Shown here: positions 1 to 9,754 of the stretch, piece by piece | Layout of the letters: every line of letters starts with the position of its first letter | Numbering within the stretch: position 1 is the first letter of the stretch | Assembly: GCA_902783005.1 (NCBI GenBank) | Contig: CACZPI010000145.1 | Span: 1-33,133, forward strand | Source: an uncultured Ruminococcus sp. | GTDB lineage: Bacteria; Bacillota; Clostridia; Oscillospirales; Ruminococcaceae | Reading direction: 5' to 3' | DNA: 33,133 bases | Notes under the pieces: generated by a model | What the model was told of the DNA's origin: nothing | What the model saw: the letters and a program-made list of their open reading frames with translations, nothing else | The model's database searches: none | Position numbers and translations under genes: made by a program

Positions 1-86
1 TATTGCTTGCACTTTTATTATACCATGGATCTTTGCTGTGGGCTATTCTTTTTTCTTAGGGCTGCACGTTCATTTTACAACGCGCC

Positions 87-431
87 GGCAAAATTTCCGA
101 TGAGCGATTTGCAGTGATGTCGGCAGGATATGAGGACGAGCAGAAGAAACTGAGAGCAACCGTAGCAGAGCTTACCGACTTCATCGAAACGGCAGAGCAG
201 AAGTCAGCCGATGTGACCGCATTCATCAGCGTGGTGCAGAAGTATGAGCATATCACAGATTTGACACCTGAGATCATGCATGAGCTTATCGAGAAGATCG
301 TTGTTCACGCTCCTGACAAGAGCAGCGGGCATCGCACGCAGGAGATCGAGATCTACTACCGTTTCGACGTTGCCGTAGCGACTGCTGTTGCTGACAGTAT
401 GAAGTACGACAAAAAGAGAAAGGCTGTGTAA
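87..431 (+). pseudogene. 3' remnant of a large serine recombinase (DUF4368-type C-terminus)
   Basis: This is the C-terminal end of a resolvase/invertase-type large serine recombinase. The frame can be read as GKISDERFAVMSAGYEDEQ, a typical coiled-coil entry of transposon recombinases. It is followed by a stretch matching the DUF4368-type tail (elements such as ELIEKIVVHAPDKSSGHRTQ and IEIYYRF). The frame is closed by a stop at 57-59, and nothing resembling the catalytic resolvase domain, zinc-ribbon or recombinase domains lies before it, so about 115 codons remain of a protein normally longer than 500 residues. A start at GTG 114 is possible but probably meaningless. The base composition is more AT-rich than that of the genes to the right. 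I infer the decayed end of an integrative element that stops within about 80 bases of dapL. The element may continue to the left outside the window, but the internal stop argues for decay. Confidence 0.8.
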
Positions 432-444
432 CCGCATAGGTTAC
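428..444. other. Perfect short inverted repeat after the recombinase remnant
   Basis: GTAACC and GGTTAC flank a five-base spacer and overlap the stop codon of the recombinase remnant. No U-tract follows on either strand, so a terminator role is unlikely. It could be an arm or core site at the edge of the former element. The remaining sequence to 512 shows no gene. Confidence 0.35.
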
Positions 445-512
445 GCAACCTTATCTTCAAATCATAAAAACTTCTTTACGAGTACCTGTCTTTGCAGTGT
501 GAGGGGATTCTA

Positions 513-1688
513 TTACAATGTTTCGAGGAGTGCTGCGGCCGCCTGCACGGTCTCGCGCGTGCCGAAGGAGGAAAACCGGAGGTAGCCTTCACCGGCGGTA
601 CCGAAGCCTGCGCCCGGCGTTCCGGCAATTCCATAGGTATGGAGGAGCTTGTCAAAGAATTCCCAGGAGCCCTGGCCGTCCGGTGCCTTCAGCCAGACAT
701 AGGGGGCATTGTCGCCGCCCGTCGTCCAGATGCCGGCGCGGGTAAGCGCTGCTTTCAGAATGTGTGCATTTTCCATGTAGTAGGCAATATCCGCATGTAC
801 GGCTGCCTGGCCTTCGGCGGAAAAGACACACTGCGCTGCCCGCTGGATGATGTAGCTGGTGCCGTTGTATTTGGTGGACATCCGCCGCAGCCACATCGCA
901 TGCAAAGAGGCACCGTCAAGCTGCAATGCCGCCGGCACGACTGTCCATCCGCAGCGCACACCGGTAAATCCTGCCATCTTCGAGAGCGAATTGATCTCAA
1001 TGGCGCACTGCTGCGCACCCGGGATCTCAAAAATACTGTGGGGCAGCTCCGGATCCCGGATATACGATTCATAGGCGGCATCAAACAGAATCACAGCCTT
1101 CCGGGCGAGCGCATACTGCACCCATGCAGCAAGCTGCTCCCGGGAATACACCGCACCCGTAGGATTGTTCGGAGAGCAAAGATAGATAATGTCTGCGCTG
1201 ACCGATTCATCCGGCATCGGGAGAAATCCGTTTTCCTGCGTACCGTCCAGGAATACCACACGCCGTCCGGACATAATGCTGGTGTCATAATAGACCGGAT
1301 ACACCGGATTCGGCAGCAGTACGGTATTATCCGCATCGAACAGGTCACAGAGATTGCCCAGGTCGCTCTTGGCACCGTCACTGATGAAAATATCATCCGG
1401 GTCAATTTGCAGCCCGCGCTGCGCATAATATCCGGAAATCGCCTGCCGCAGGAAGGGCTCTCCCTGTTCGGCGCCGTAGCCGCGGAAGGTCTCCGGATGT
1501 GCCATTTCCTCGGCAGCCTCCTTCAACGCATCGGCAATGATGCGCGGGAGCGGGCGTGTGACGTCACCAATGCTGCATTTGAGAAGCGCACGCTCCGGGT
1601 TTTCCTGCTGAAATACGCGCAGACGACGGGCGACCTCCGAGAACAGATAGCTGCTTTCCAGCTCCAATGCATGATGATTTACCTTCAT
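513..1688 (-). CDS. dapL: LL-diaminopimelate aminotransferase
   Basis: DapL is a PLP-dependent fold-type I aminotransferase. It converts tetrahydrodipicolinate directly to LL-diaminopimelate with glutamate as amino donor, supplying lysine and peptidoglycan precursors and bypassing the DapD/DapC/DapE steps. The 391-residue product has the family N-terminus (MKVN followed by SYLFSEVARR), the conserved SIGDVTRPLP and FRGYGAEQG stretches, SPNNPTGA, and the PLP-lysine motif SLSKMAGFTGVRCGW with Lys at about residue 237. The start at 1688 is chosen because this is the family N-terminus and AAGGAG lies just upstream inside the end of pyrG. The frame is open 12 codons further. One base separates it from the pyrG stop, so the two are surely cotranscribed and probably translationally coupled. 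The 3' end abuts the mobile-element remnant but keeps a full-length C-terminus. Confidence 0.93.
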   Translation of the reverse strand: MKVNHHALELESSYLFSEVARRLRVFQQENPERALLKCSIGDVTRPLPRIIADALKEAAEEMAHPETFRGYGAEQGEPFLRQAISGYYAQRGLQIDPDDIFISDGAKSDLGNLCDLFDADNTVLLPNPVYPVYYDTSIMSGRRVVFLDGTQENGFLPMPDESVSADIIYLCSPNNPTGAVYSREQLAAWVQYALARKAVILFDAAYESYIRDPELPHSIFEIPGAQQCAIEINSLSKMAGFTGVRCGWTVVPAALQLDGASLHAMWLRRMSTKYNGTSYIIQRAAQCVFSAEGQAAVHADIAYYMENAHILKAALTRAGIWTTGGDNAPYVWLKAPDGQGSWEFFDKLLHTYGIAGTPGAGFGTAGEGYLRFSSFGTRETVQAAAALLETL

Positions 1689-1689
1689 G

Positions 1690-3318
<1,629 letters not shown>

Positions 3319-3356
3319 TCAGAAAGCAAATAAAACCAAAAAAACATAAAAAAAAG

Positions 3357-3403
3357 AGACGTTCATCAGGGCGGTACATGTGCGTACCGTCTGACGAACG
3401 TCT
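3357..3403 (-). terminator. Leader terminator/attenuator of pyrG
   Basis: On the minus strand, AGACGTTC pairs with GAACGTCT. Inner pairs TCAG/CTGA and CGGTAC/GTACCG surround a GCACAT loop, and the stem is followed by CTTTTTTTTT. It begins about 10 bases after the expected transcription start and lies 57 bases before the pyrG start codon, so transcripts must pass it to reach pyrG. It also blocks read-through from the PL11 gene upstream. A terminator in this position is typical of the pyrG attenuators known in Gram-positive bacteria. The Bacillus-type initial GGGC sequence used for reiterative transcription is not present. Confidence 0.85.
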
Positions 3404-3417
3404 TTGTTCCATATGCT

Positions 3418-3446
3418 ATTATAGCACATCACGGACGGATTGTCAA
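3418..3446 (-). promoter_or_regulatory. pyrG-dapL promoter
   Basis: Perfect sigma-A hexamers are visible on the minus strand: TTGACA at 3446-3441 and TATAAT at 3423-3418, with a 17-base spacer. Initiation is expected around 3411-3409, in ATGG. Confidence 0.92.
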
Positions 3447-3460
3447 GAGAAAATCCGCTC

Positions 3461-6400
3461 TTATACAGGCAGCGTCACCAGAGACACCGTGCTCTTGAGA
3501 ATGTAGAGGGCGTCATTGCTGTCAATGCTCTTGTTCCGGTCAACGTCTGCATTTGCAGCGCCCCGCTCGGAGAGCTTCTCCATACCAAGCAGATTCTTAT
3601 TGAGCAGGATAATGTCGAGCAGCTCGACCTTGCCGTTACAGTCGGTATCACCGTAGAGAATTTCCGTCTCTGTCGGAGCGGTGTCAGCCTCCGTTGCAGT
3701 GGTTTCCGTTGTGGTCGTTTCGGTGGCAGTCGTTTCGGTGGCTTCCGTTGTGGTCATTTCTGTGGCAGTCGTTTCGGTGGCTTCCGTCGTTGTTTCCGTC
3801 GGCGGCTCGGTTGCGGTCGCTGCCTCCGTCACAAATACGGCATAGTTGACGCAGCCTGCGCTCTGCCCGTTGGCACCAAGTGTCACAGAATCTCCGGCAC
3901 TGACCGTCATTTTGTAGAGGGCAAAGGTCACATCCTTGTCATTGGATGCAGTCAGATCGGTCTTTTCATAGCCGCTCATCCAGGCGGGGACATTCTCGAC
4001 GCGGGTATCCAGTGCGATGTACACATTCAGATCCGCTCCCGCCGTAAAGACAGCGGCATCGCTTGTGCAGTTCTTGGCATCGCAGGCCGTCAGGATGGCT
4101 TCTGCGCCGGTCACTTCCTCCGGAAGCATGCTGAACACAGCATCACGGTCACCGAATACCGGATCCCCGACAGCGATCGCGTCATCAATGCTCCATGCCT
4201 TGTAATAGGCATTCTGATCCACCTGGAGATCACGGATCAGCCTGCCGCTGATCGGGTCGATCTTCACCTCAAGGATCCATTTCTGGTCATCGCTGTCGTT
4301 GCATGCCCATTGCAGGCAGTTGGCGCCCTCTTCCTTGGAGGCGGCCAGCACGCCGACGCAGCTCTGATCCCCGGTATTCTTCGTGCAGATGGTATAGGTG
4401 CCGTCGCCGTTGTCCACGAGCTTGAAGAGCTGTGCATCATCGGCGGTATCTGTCCAGACATGGATATTGGTGCCGTTGTCGGGATTGCCGTAATCGAGAT
4501 CCAGCAGATACTTGCCGCCTTCGATCTCATTGTGCAGGCGATAGTAGCCGTTTCCGGCATCCTCGAATGTCCAGCCTGTATTGCCGGAGGACTTCTGGAC
4601 AACGTCGTTGTCATTGTCGGTATCCAGAGTCAGGTAGAGGCCGGAATTGACATTGCGGATGCGGTAGGTATTAGCGGTGTCGATCGCCGCACCTGCCTTG
4701 CCGCCGCGGTTGGAATTGACCGTGCAGTTCGGACGCTCCGGCATCGCATAGCCGGTGCCCAGGAAGAAGGAGGTGTGCGGAGGCTGATTGTAGGCGGTCT
4801 GTTGTGCGGAGACCTGGGTGCGGTACTGCGGGTCATGCATCAGGCATTGTACACGATAATTCGTATCGTAATTGGTGCAGTAAATGCGGATGGCATCGCC
4901 GGCTGCCGCACGGACGATCAGCTCCTCACGCCAGTCACCGAAAATATCCGCCGACAGACAAGGCGTACCCTTGGTGGTATTACAGGTATAGAAGCCGTCG
5001 GTCGTCAGGATGGTGTCCAGTGTACCCTTGTCATTCATCTTGGAGATGGTGGCCGGAGAATCGGTATAGCCGTCGAGAATCTCGCGTTCCAGGTCGCCGT
5101 CCCAGTAGGACAGGAAATTGATGGCGGGTCTGCGGCAGGAAAGCTCGGTGCCGGCAGTGCTGACGACCGGCATGGAGCCGTCGGAGGTCTTGTTGCCCCA
5201 GCATTCTGCACCGGGGTTGTTCGCCCAGACATTGTCTGCGCAGCAGCGTCCGGTATCGGATGCACCGTTCTGGTGGTACAGGATCTTCTTCTGGTCGGCA
5301 TCATAAAGGGTCACGCCGTAGCCGGAATGACTCTCCTCATGGCAGATCCAGACCTCAAAGCCGGGATTGGCAGGATCAAGGTCACCGACATGCATGGCGT
5401 CACCGTGACCCTGCTTGGTCGTATAGAACAGGGTGCCGTTATCGTCAATGATGGCAGCACCGGAGCAGATCTCCTGCTTGCCGTCGCCGTCGAAATCGGC
5501 GCACATGGAATTGTGGTTGCCGTCACCCCAGGCATTGCTGTTGGAATTGGTGGTGCCGGAATCATATGTCCACATTTTGACGAGCTTCTTGTTTTCCACC
5601 TTGTAGGCAGTCGCCGTCAGACGCGCGTAATAGCCGCGTCCGGTAACCACACAGGGATGCACGCCGTCAAGATAGGCTACGCTGCCCCAGTAGCGTTCCA
5701 CGCGGTTGTACTTATCCGAGGATTTGCCCCATCCGGTGGGGTCGCCTCTGCCGGGCTCATAATTGACCGTATCCAGCGCCGCACCGGTCTGGCCGTCAAA
5801 CAGGGTATAGAATTCATTGCCGGAATAGATCAGGCCGTTGCCGTCACGATAGACCTTGGAGGCATCACCGATCACCTTTCCGGTGCCGTCCACGGTGCCG
5901 TCGGAGGTCTTGCAGGTCATTTCGCATTTGCCGTCGAGGTCGAAGTCAGCCACAAAGAACTGCGTATAATGCGCACCGGCACGGATATTCACGCCCAGGT
6001 CAATGCGCCAAAGCTTGGTGCCGTCGAGCCTGTAGCAGTCGATATAGACCTTGTCGGTCTTGCCCTTCTGGGAATTGTCCTTTGAGGTGGAAGGATCCCA
6101 CTTGACAAACAGTTCGTACTGACCGTCACCGTCCACATCACCGACGCTCATGTCATTCGGGGTGTAGGTGCCGCCGTCAGAGCCCTTGGCAGGACGGTCG
6201 AGCTTGATGTCGTAATAGGCATTGTTTGACCGGAGCGAACAGGTGTCATTGGCAATGCGTGTGGTACCATTGTAGGTTTCCACACGGTAGGTCGAGGAAG
6301 CGCTGCCGCCCTTGTCCAGGAAGCAGGTGGCACCCTTGGAATACTCGTTGTCTTTCTCCGTGCTGGTGTAGACGAGCGTATCGTCACGGTAGAGCTTGAA

Positions 6401-6649
6401 CACGGCATCATCCGGATCGGAGCGCAGGAAACGCCAGCTGACGAGCATGCCGTTTCCCGTATTGATCGCATTGATGCCGCGGTCGAGGTACTCCACGACC
6501 ATGCTGCCGGACTTGTTGTAGGCGGTGTTGTTGGCGGTCAGGGCACTTGCTGTCAAAGCGCTGCCTGCGCCCGTCCAGAGGGACAGGCACATCATGCCGG
6601 AGACCATTCCAGCGCCGAAGCGCCGTCTTCTGCCGATGGATTTCTTCAT
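3461..6649 (-). CDS. Secreted rhamnogalacturonan lyase (PL11) with ricin-type module and C-terminal dockerin
   Basis: This enzyme would cleave the rhamnogalacturonan I backbone of pectin by beta-elimination and attach to a cellulosome scaffoldin. The 1062-residue product has a signal peptide (about 1-39: MKKSIGRRRR, then a hydrophobic core and ALTASALTA). A PL11/YesW-like catalytic domain spans about 42-645, with repeated calcium-binding-type aspartate loops (GDVDGDGQYE, ADFDLDGKCE, ADFDGDGKQE). A ricin-type beta-trefoil (CBM13-like) region lies at about 658-798, and an unassigned module at about 800-940. A Thr/Glu-rich linker follows at about 942-997. A type I dockerin occupies about 998-1062, with two calcium loops (DTDCNGKVELLD and DVDRNKSIDSND). 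The start at 6649 is chosen because AAGGGG lies seven bases upstream; an ATG two codons earlier would sit on the ribosome site. It is monocistronic from its own promoter; no separate terminator was seen before the pyrG leader. Confidence 0.92.
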   Translation of the reverse strand: MKKSIGRRRRFGAGMVSGMMCLSLWTGAGSALTASALTANNTAYNKSGSMVVEYLDRGINAINTGNGMLVSWRFLRSDPDDAVFKLYRDDTLVYTSTEKDNEYSKGATCFLDKGGSASSTYRVETYNGTTRIANDTCSLRSNNAYYDIKLDRPAKGSDGGTYTPNDMSVGDVDGDGQYELFVKWDPSTSKDNSQKGKTDKVYIDCYRLDGTKLWRIDLGVNIRAGAHYTQFFVADFDLDGKCEMTCKTSDGTVDGTGKVIGDASKVYRDGNGLIYSGNEFYTLFDGQTGAALDTVNYEPGRGDPTGWGKSSDKYNRVERYWGSVAYLDGVHPCVVTGRGYYARLTATAYKVENKKLVKMWTYDSGTTNSNSNAWGDGNHNSMCADFDGDGKQEICSGAAIIDDNGTLFYTTKQGHGDAMHVGDLDPANPGFEVWICHEESHSGYGVTLYDADQKKILYHQNGASDTGRCCADNVWANNPGAECWGNKTSDGSMPVVSTAGTELSCRRPAINFLSYWDGDLEREILDGYTDSPATISKMNDKGTLDTILTTDGFYTCNTTKGTPCLSADIFGDWREELIVRAAAGDAIRIYCTNYDTNYRVQCLMHDPQYRTQVSAQQTAYNQPPHTSFFLGTGYAMPERPNCTVNSNRGGKAGAAIDTANTYRIRNVNSGLYLTLDTDNDNDVVQKSSGNTGWTFEDAGNGYYRLHNEIEGGKYLLDLDYGNPDNGTNIHVWTDTADDAQLFKLVDNGDGTYTICTKNTGDQSCVGVLAASKEEGANCLQWACNDSDDQKWILEVKIDPISGRLIRDLQVDQNAYYKAWSIDDAIAVGDPVFGDRDAVFSMLPEEVTGAEAILTACDAKNCTSDAAVFTAGADLNVYIALDTRVENVPAWMSGYEKTDLTASNDKDVTFALYKMTVSAGDSVTLGANGQSAGCVNYAVFVTEAATATEPPTETTTEATETTATEMTTTEATETTATETTTTETTATEADTAPTETEILYGDTDCNGKVELLDIILLNKNLLGMEKLSERGAANADVDRNKSIDSNDALYILKSTVSLVTLPV

Positions 6650-6724
6650 AATCATTCCCCTTTGCAATAACAGAATTTTGTTGATACACGCTCTATATTT
6701 ATAAACGAATTATGAACTGATTTT

Positions 6725-6753
6725 ATAGTACCACAAATTCAGGAATATTTCAA
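6725..6753 (-). promoter_or_regulatory. Promoter of the PL11 lyase gene
   Basis: TTGAAA (6753-6748) and TACTAT (6730-6725) are separated by 17 bases on the minus strand, leaving a leader of about 70 bases. The spacer contains CTGAATTTGT, a 10-base motif also found upstream of the GH9-dockerin gene. Confidence 0.75.
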
Positions 6754-6816
6754 TGACAAATTACGCTTTGTTTATTGCAATTGTTATTCTATCCGGGGAA
6801 TTGCCCGCATTCCTGC

Positions 6817-6845
6817 CAAAAATGCAGCACATCAAAGTGCTGCAT
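6817..6845 (-). terminator. Terminator overlapping the end of the dehydrogenase gene
   Basis: ATGCAGCAC and GTGCTGCAT form a perfect nine-base-pair stem with a six-base loop on the minus strand, followed by TTTT. The stop codon of the dehydrogenase lies in the loop, so the last codons form one arm. Confidence 0.85.
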
Positions 6846-7791
6846 CCTGCATCGTTTCCCGGATCGCCTGTGCAGCGCTCCGGAATGCTGCCAGCTCCTC
6901 CGGCGTCCACGGTTCCCGGATCCGCTGCTGGACGCCGCCAGGCCCGACGACAGACGGCACAGACAGGGCAATTCCCTCGCAGTCGTATTCCCCATGCAGA
7001 ACGCTGCTGACGGAGACAAGCGAAGGCTTGTAATTGATGATCGCATCCGCCAGATGCCGCACGCAGGCTGCAATGCCGTAATGCGTTCTGCCCTTGGCCT
7101 GGATGATCTGTGCGCCCATGCACTTCGTCTGCGCGGCGATCTCCTCGCGGATCTGTGCATTCCACGGGATATGCAATTCCGTGCAGTAATCCCCGATCGG
7201 AATGCCGCTGACGGTGACCCGGCTCCAGACAGGCACCTGTGCTTCACCATGTTCGCCTGCCACATACGCGCCGATCACACCTGTCCCAAGCCCGACATGA
7301 TCGGCAATGCATCTGACAAACCGCGAGGAATCAAGCATACACCCCGAGCTGAACACCATGCCGTCCGGAAGTTCCATCCATTCGGTGACCTTGGCTGTCA
7401 GGATGTCCACCGGATTGGAAATAATGAGAATAACACCGCCGGTATAATGCTGCCGGATCGAATCCATGACATTCTGCATGATCCGGACATTTTCCTGCGT
7501 CAGATCACGCCGGGTCTCACCCGGTTTTCTTCCCCGCCCTGCCGTAATGATGATCAGATCACAGCCGGCACAGTCGGCGTAGCTCCCGGCATATACATCT
7601 GCCGTCCCCATTGCCGGAATGCCATGGCGGATGTCCATGGCCTCCCCCTCTGCCTTGGCCGTGTCAATGTCAATGAGCACGATTTCGCGTGCAATATCGC
7701 CGAGTGCAAGCGTATATGCAATAGTTGAGCCGACATAGCCTGCACCGATCACAGCCGCCTTCCGGCTGCCGGATGAATAGATCTGTCTCAT
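6832..7791 (-). CDS. L-lactate/malate dehydrogenase family NAD-dependent dehydrogenase
   Basis: This is a 2-hydroxyacid dehydrogenase of the LDH/MDH superfamily, reducing pyruvate or oxaloacetate with NADH. The 319-residue product has the Rossmann loop GAGYVG (16-21) and the NAD-binding Asp41 region. The coenzyme loop is GRKPGETR, with SNPVD at 125-129, catalytic Asp154 and substrate Arg157 in DSSR, and catalytic His181 in GEHGE. Most of the protein resembles L-lactate dehydrogenases. However, the specificity position (102 in LDH numbering) appears to be Arg88 rather than Gln, the malate-dehydrogenase state, so the substrate is left open. The start at 7791 follows GGAGGT at four bases; the frame is open further upstream without a better site. 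It is monocistronic, with its own promoter and terminator, and divergent from the SulP gene. Confidence 0.85.
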   Translation of the reverse strand: MRQIYSSGSRKAAVIGAGYVGSTIAYTLALGDIAREIVLIDIDTAKAEGEAMDIRHGIPAMGTADVYAGSYADCAGCDLIIITAGRGRKPGETRRDLTQENVRIMQNVMDSIRQHYTGGVILIISNPVDILTAKVTEWMELPDGMVFSSGCMLDSSRFVRCIADHVGLGTGVIGAYVAGEHGEAQVPVWSRVTVSGIPIGDYCTELHIPWNAQIREEIAAQTKCMGAQIIQAKGRTHYGIAACVRHLADAIINYKPSLVSVSSVLHGEYDCEGIALSVPSVVGPGGVQQRIREPWTPEELAAFRSAAQAIRETMQDAAL

Positions 7792-7832
7792 AGCTACCTC
7801 CTGCATGAAAATAGTTAGCACTTGCTGATTCT

Positions 7833-7861
7833 ATCATACCATATTCCGTCAGAAAAAGCAA
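7833..7861 (-). promoter_or_regulatory. Promoter of the dehydrogenase gene
   Basis: TTGCTT (7861-7856) and TATGAT (7838-7833) lie 17 bases apart on the minus strand, about 42 bases before the start codon. Confidence 0.8.
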
Positions 7862-7928
7862 GATGCTTTCCACCGGACTTCCTTATTTTGTCGAATCCTC
7901 TGATTTTTTCAAATCCGTAAAAAGTCCC

Positions 7929-7957
7929 TTGCATCGCCGTGATATTGGTAGTATAAT
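7929..7957 (+). promoter_or_regulatory. Promoter of the SulP transporter gene
   Basis: TTGCAT (7929-7934) and TATAAT (7952-7957) are separated by 17 bases, with a leader of about 55 bases and GGAGG before the start codon at 8020. Confidence 0.85.
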
Positions 7958-8019
7958 AGTATACGTTCGTTTGCATTATTTCAAAATACCGGTCTTACCG
8001 GATCCTATGGAGGTACATC

Positions 8020-9705
8020 ATGGCAGAACATGCACCTGTCAGAACAGAAGACAAGCTCAAACCGAAGCTCTTTTCGGTCATGAAGGGCTATACAAAGGAA
8101 CAGCTCGTTAAGGACATCGTCGCCGGCATCATTGTTGCGATCATTGCACTGCCGCTGTCCATCGCACTTGCGCTGGCATCGGGCGTCGGCCCGGAACAGG
8201 GCTTGTATACGGCGATCGTGGCCGGCTTCATCGTGGCATTCTTCGGCGGCAGCCGTGTGCAGATCGCGGGGCCTACCGCAGCATTTGCTACCATCGTTGC
8301 CGGGATCGTGGCAACGGAGGGCATGGACGGACTGATCATTTCCACCATTATGGCGGGCATCATCATGATCGTCATGGGCTGCTGCAAATTCGGTGCGCTC
8401 ATTAAATACATCCCCGGCACCATTACCTCCGGATTCACATTCGGTATCGCCGTGACCATTCTGATCGGACAGATCAAGGATTTCTTCGGGCTGACATTCC
8501 AGAATGCACCGATCGAAACCGTTGACAAGATCAAGGAGATCATCCTCTGCTTCGGCACCTTCAACTGGCAGGCAGCACTGGTCGGCGTGATCTCGCTTGC
8601 CGTTCTGATCCTCTGGCCGAAGAAGCTCGAAAAAATCCCGGCTTCCCTGATCGCGGTCATCCTCGGCTCTCTGCTTGTGAAATATACGGGGCTTGAGGTC
8701 AATACCATCGGTGATCTGTACACCATCAGCTCCGCACCGCCCCATTTTACCGCACCGGTCGTGACCTTTGCACGGGTGCGGGCACTCGTTCCGAATGCAT
8801 TTACGATTGCGATTCTTGCTGCGGTTGAATCGCTGCTGTCGTGCGTAGTTGCCGACGGTATGATCGGCTCGAAGCACCGCTCGAATATGGAGCTTGTCGC
8901 ACAGGGGCTTGCCAACATCGGTTCGGCGCTCTTCGGCGGCATTCCGGCAACGGGCGCCATTGCCAGAACCGCAGCCAATGTCAAGAACGGCGGCCGCACG
9001 CCGATCGCCGGCATGGTGCATTCTGTTGTTGTACTGGTCATTCTGATCGTTCTGATGCCGCTTGCGGCACTGATCCCGATGCCGACCATTGCAGCGATCC
9101 TGTTCGTGGTTGCCTACAATATGTGCGGCTGGCGCAACATCCGCAATACCATCCGCACGGCTCCGAAGAGCGACATTGCCGTGCTGTTCGTGACTTTGAC
9201 GCTGACGGTCGTATTTGATCTGGTCGTTGCGATCGGTGTGGGTATGGTAATGGCAGCGCTCCTCTTCATGAAGCGTATGGCTGACGTTACCGAAGCTCAT
9301 ACCTGGGTGGATGTGGACGATGAGGACACGGATCCTGATTCCATCTTCCGCAAGAAGATCCCGGCACGCACCCGCGTTTACGAGATCAACGGCCCGATGT
9401 TCTTTGCAGCGGCAGACAAATACAAGTACATGCTGCACGACTGGGATATTGACATTCTCTGCATCCGCATGCGGAATGTGCCTGCCATTGATGCGACCGG
9501 CGTGGAGGCGCTCAAGCGCATTGTGCAGCGCTGTGAGCGGCACGGCGTGAGGGTGATCTTCTCGCATGTGAATGAGCAGCCGATGCATGCAATGGAGAAG
9601 GCCGGATTCATCGAGAAGGTTGGCCGCGAGAACTTCTGCAATCATATTGATACCGCGCTTGAACGTGCGGCATCCATTGAGGAAGAGCTCCACAAGGAAG
9701 TATAA
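8020..9705 (+). CDS. SulP (SLC26) family anion transporter with STAS domain
   Basis: SulP proteins move sulfate, bicarbonate or other anions across the cytoplasmic membrane. The 561-residue product starts with a short cytoplasmic tail. It then has the SulP signature region DIVAGIIVAIIALPLSIALA, with GVGPEQGLYTAIV and GPTAAFATIVAGIV following, and around 10-12 hydrophobic segments up to about residue 415. After an acidic linker (VDVDDEDTDPD) comes a C-terminal STAS domain at about 445-550, with RMRNVPAIDATGVEALK. It follows GGAGG by seven bases. It is monocistronic, between its own promoter and a strong terminator, divergent from the dehydrogenase and convergent with the rsmA operon. The transported ion cannot be read from the sequence and no carbonic anhydrase or sulfate-assimilation gene is nearby. 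Confidence 0.93.
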   Translation: MAEHAPVRTEDKLKPKLFSVMKGYTKEQLVKDIVAGIIVAIIALPLSIALALASGVGPEQGLYTAIVAGFIVAFFGGSRVQIAGPTAAFATIVAGIVATEGMDGLIISTIMAGIIMIVMGCCKFGALIKYIPGTITSGFTFGIAVTILIGQIKDFFGLTFQNAPIETVDKIKEIILCFGTFNWQAALVGVISLAVLILWPKKLEKIPASLIAVILGSLLVKYTGLEVNTIGDLYTISSAPPHFTAPVVTFARVRALVPNAFTIAILAAVESLLSCVVADGMIGSKHRSNMELVAQGLANIGSALFGGIPATGAIARTAANVKNGGRTPIAGMVHSVVVLVILIVLMPLAALIPMPTIAAILFVVAYNMCGWRNIRNTIRTAPKSDIAVLFVTLTLTVVFDLVVAIGVGMVMAALLFMKRMADVTEAHTWVDVDDEDTDPDSIFRKKIPARTRVYEINGPMFFAAADKYKYMLHDWDIDILCIRMRNVPAIDATGVEALKRIVQRCERHGVRVIFSHVNEQPMHAMEKAGFIEKVGRENFCNHIDTALERAASIEEELHKEV

Positions 9706-9711
9706 ATCAGA

Positions 9712-9746
9712 AGCGTCACCGGAAGTGATCCGGTGACGCTTTTTTG
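9712..9746. terminator. Terminator after the SulP gene (possibly bidirectional)
   Basis: AGCGTCACCGGA and TCCGGTGACGCT form a 12-base-pair stem with a five-base loop, followed by a T-run on the plus strand. It lies between convergent genes. On the minus strand the downstream tract (TTCTGATTT) is weaker. Confidence 0.92.
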
Positions 9747-9754
9747 GTATCGTC

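Noticed and set aside
3440-6085. Long open frame of 881 codons on the plus strand opposite the PL11 gene
   Set aside because: It is the antisense shadow of a gene with strong third-position bias. It has low-complexity Gly/Arg/Ile content, no ribosome site and no recognisable domain.
7811-7826. TTAGCACTT upstream of the dehydrogenase, resembling half of a CIRCE operator
   Set aside because: The second inverted half (GAGTGCTAA) at nine bases is absent.
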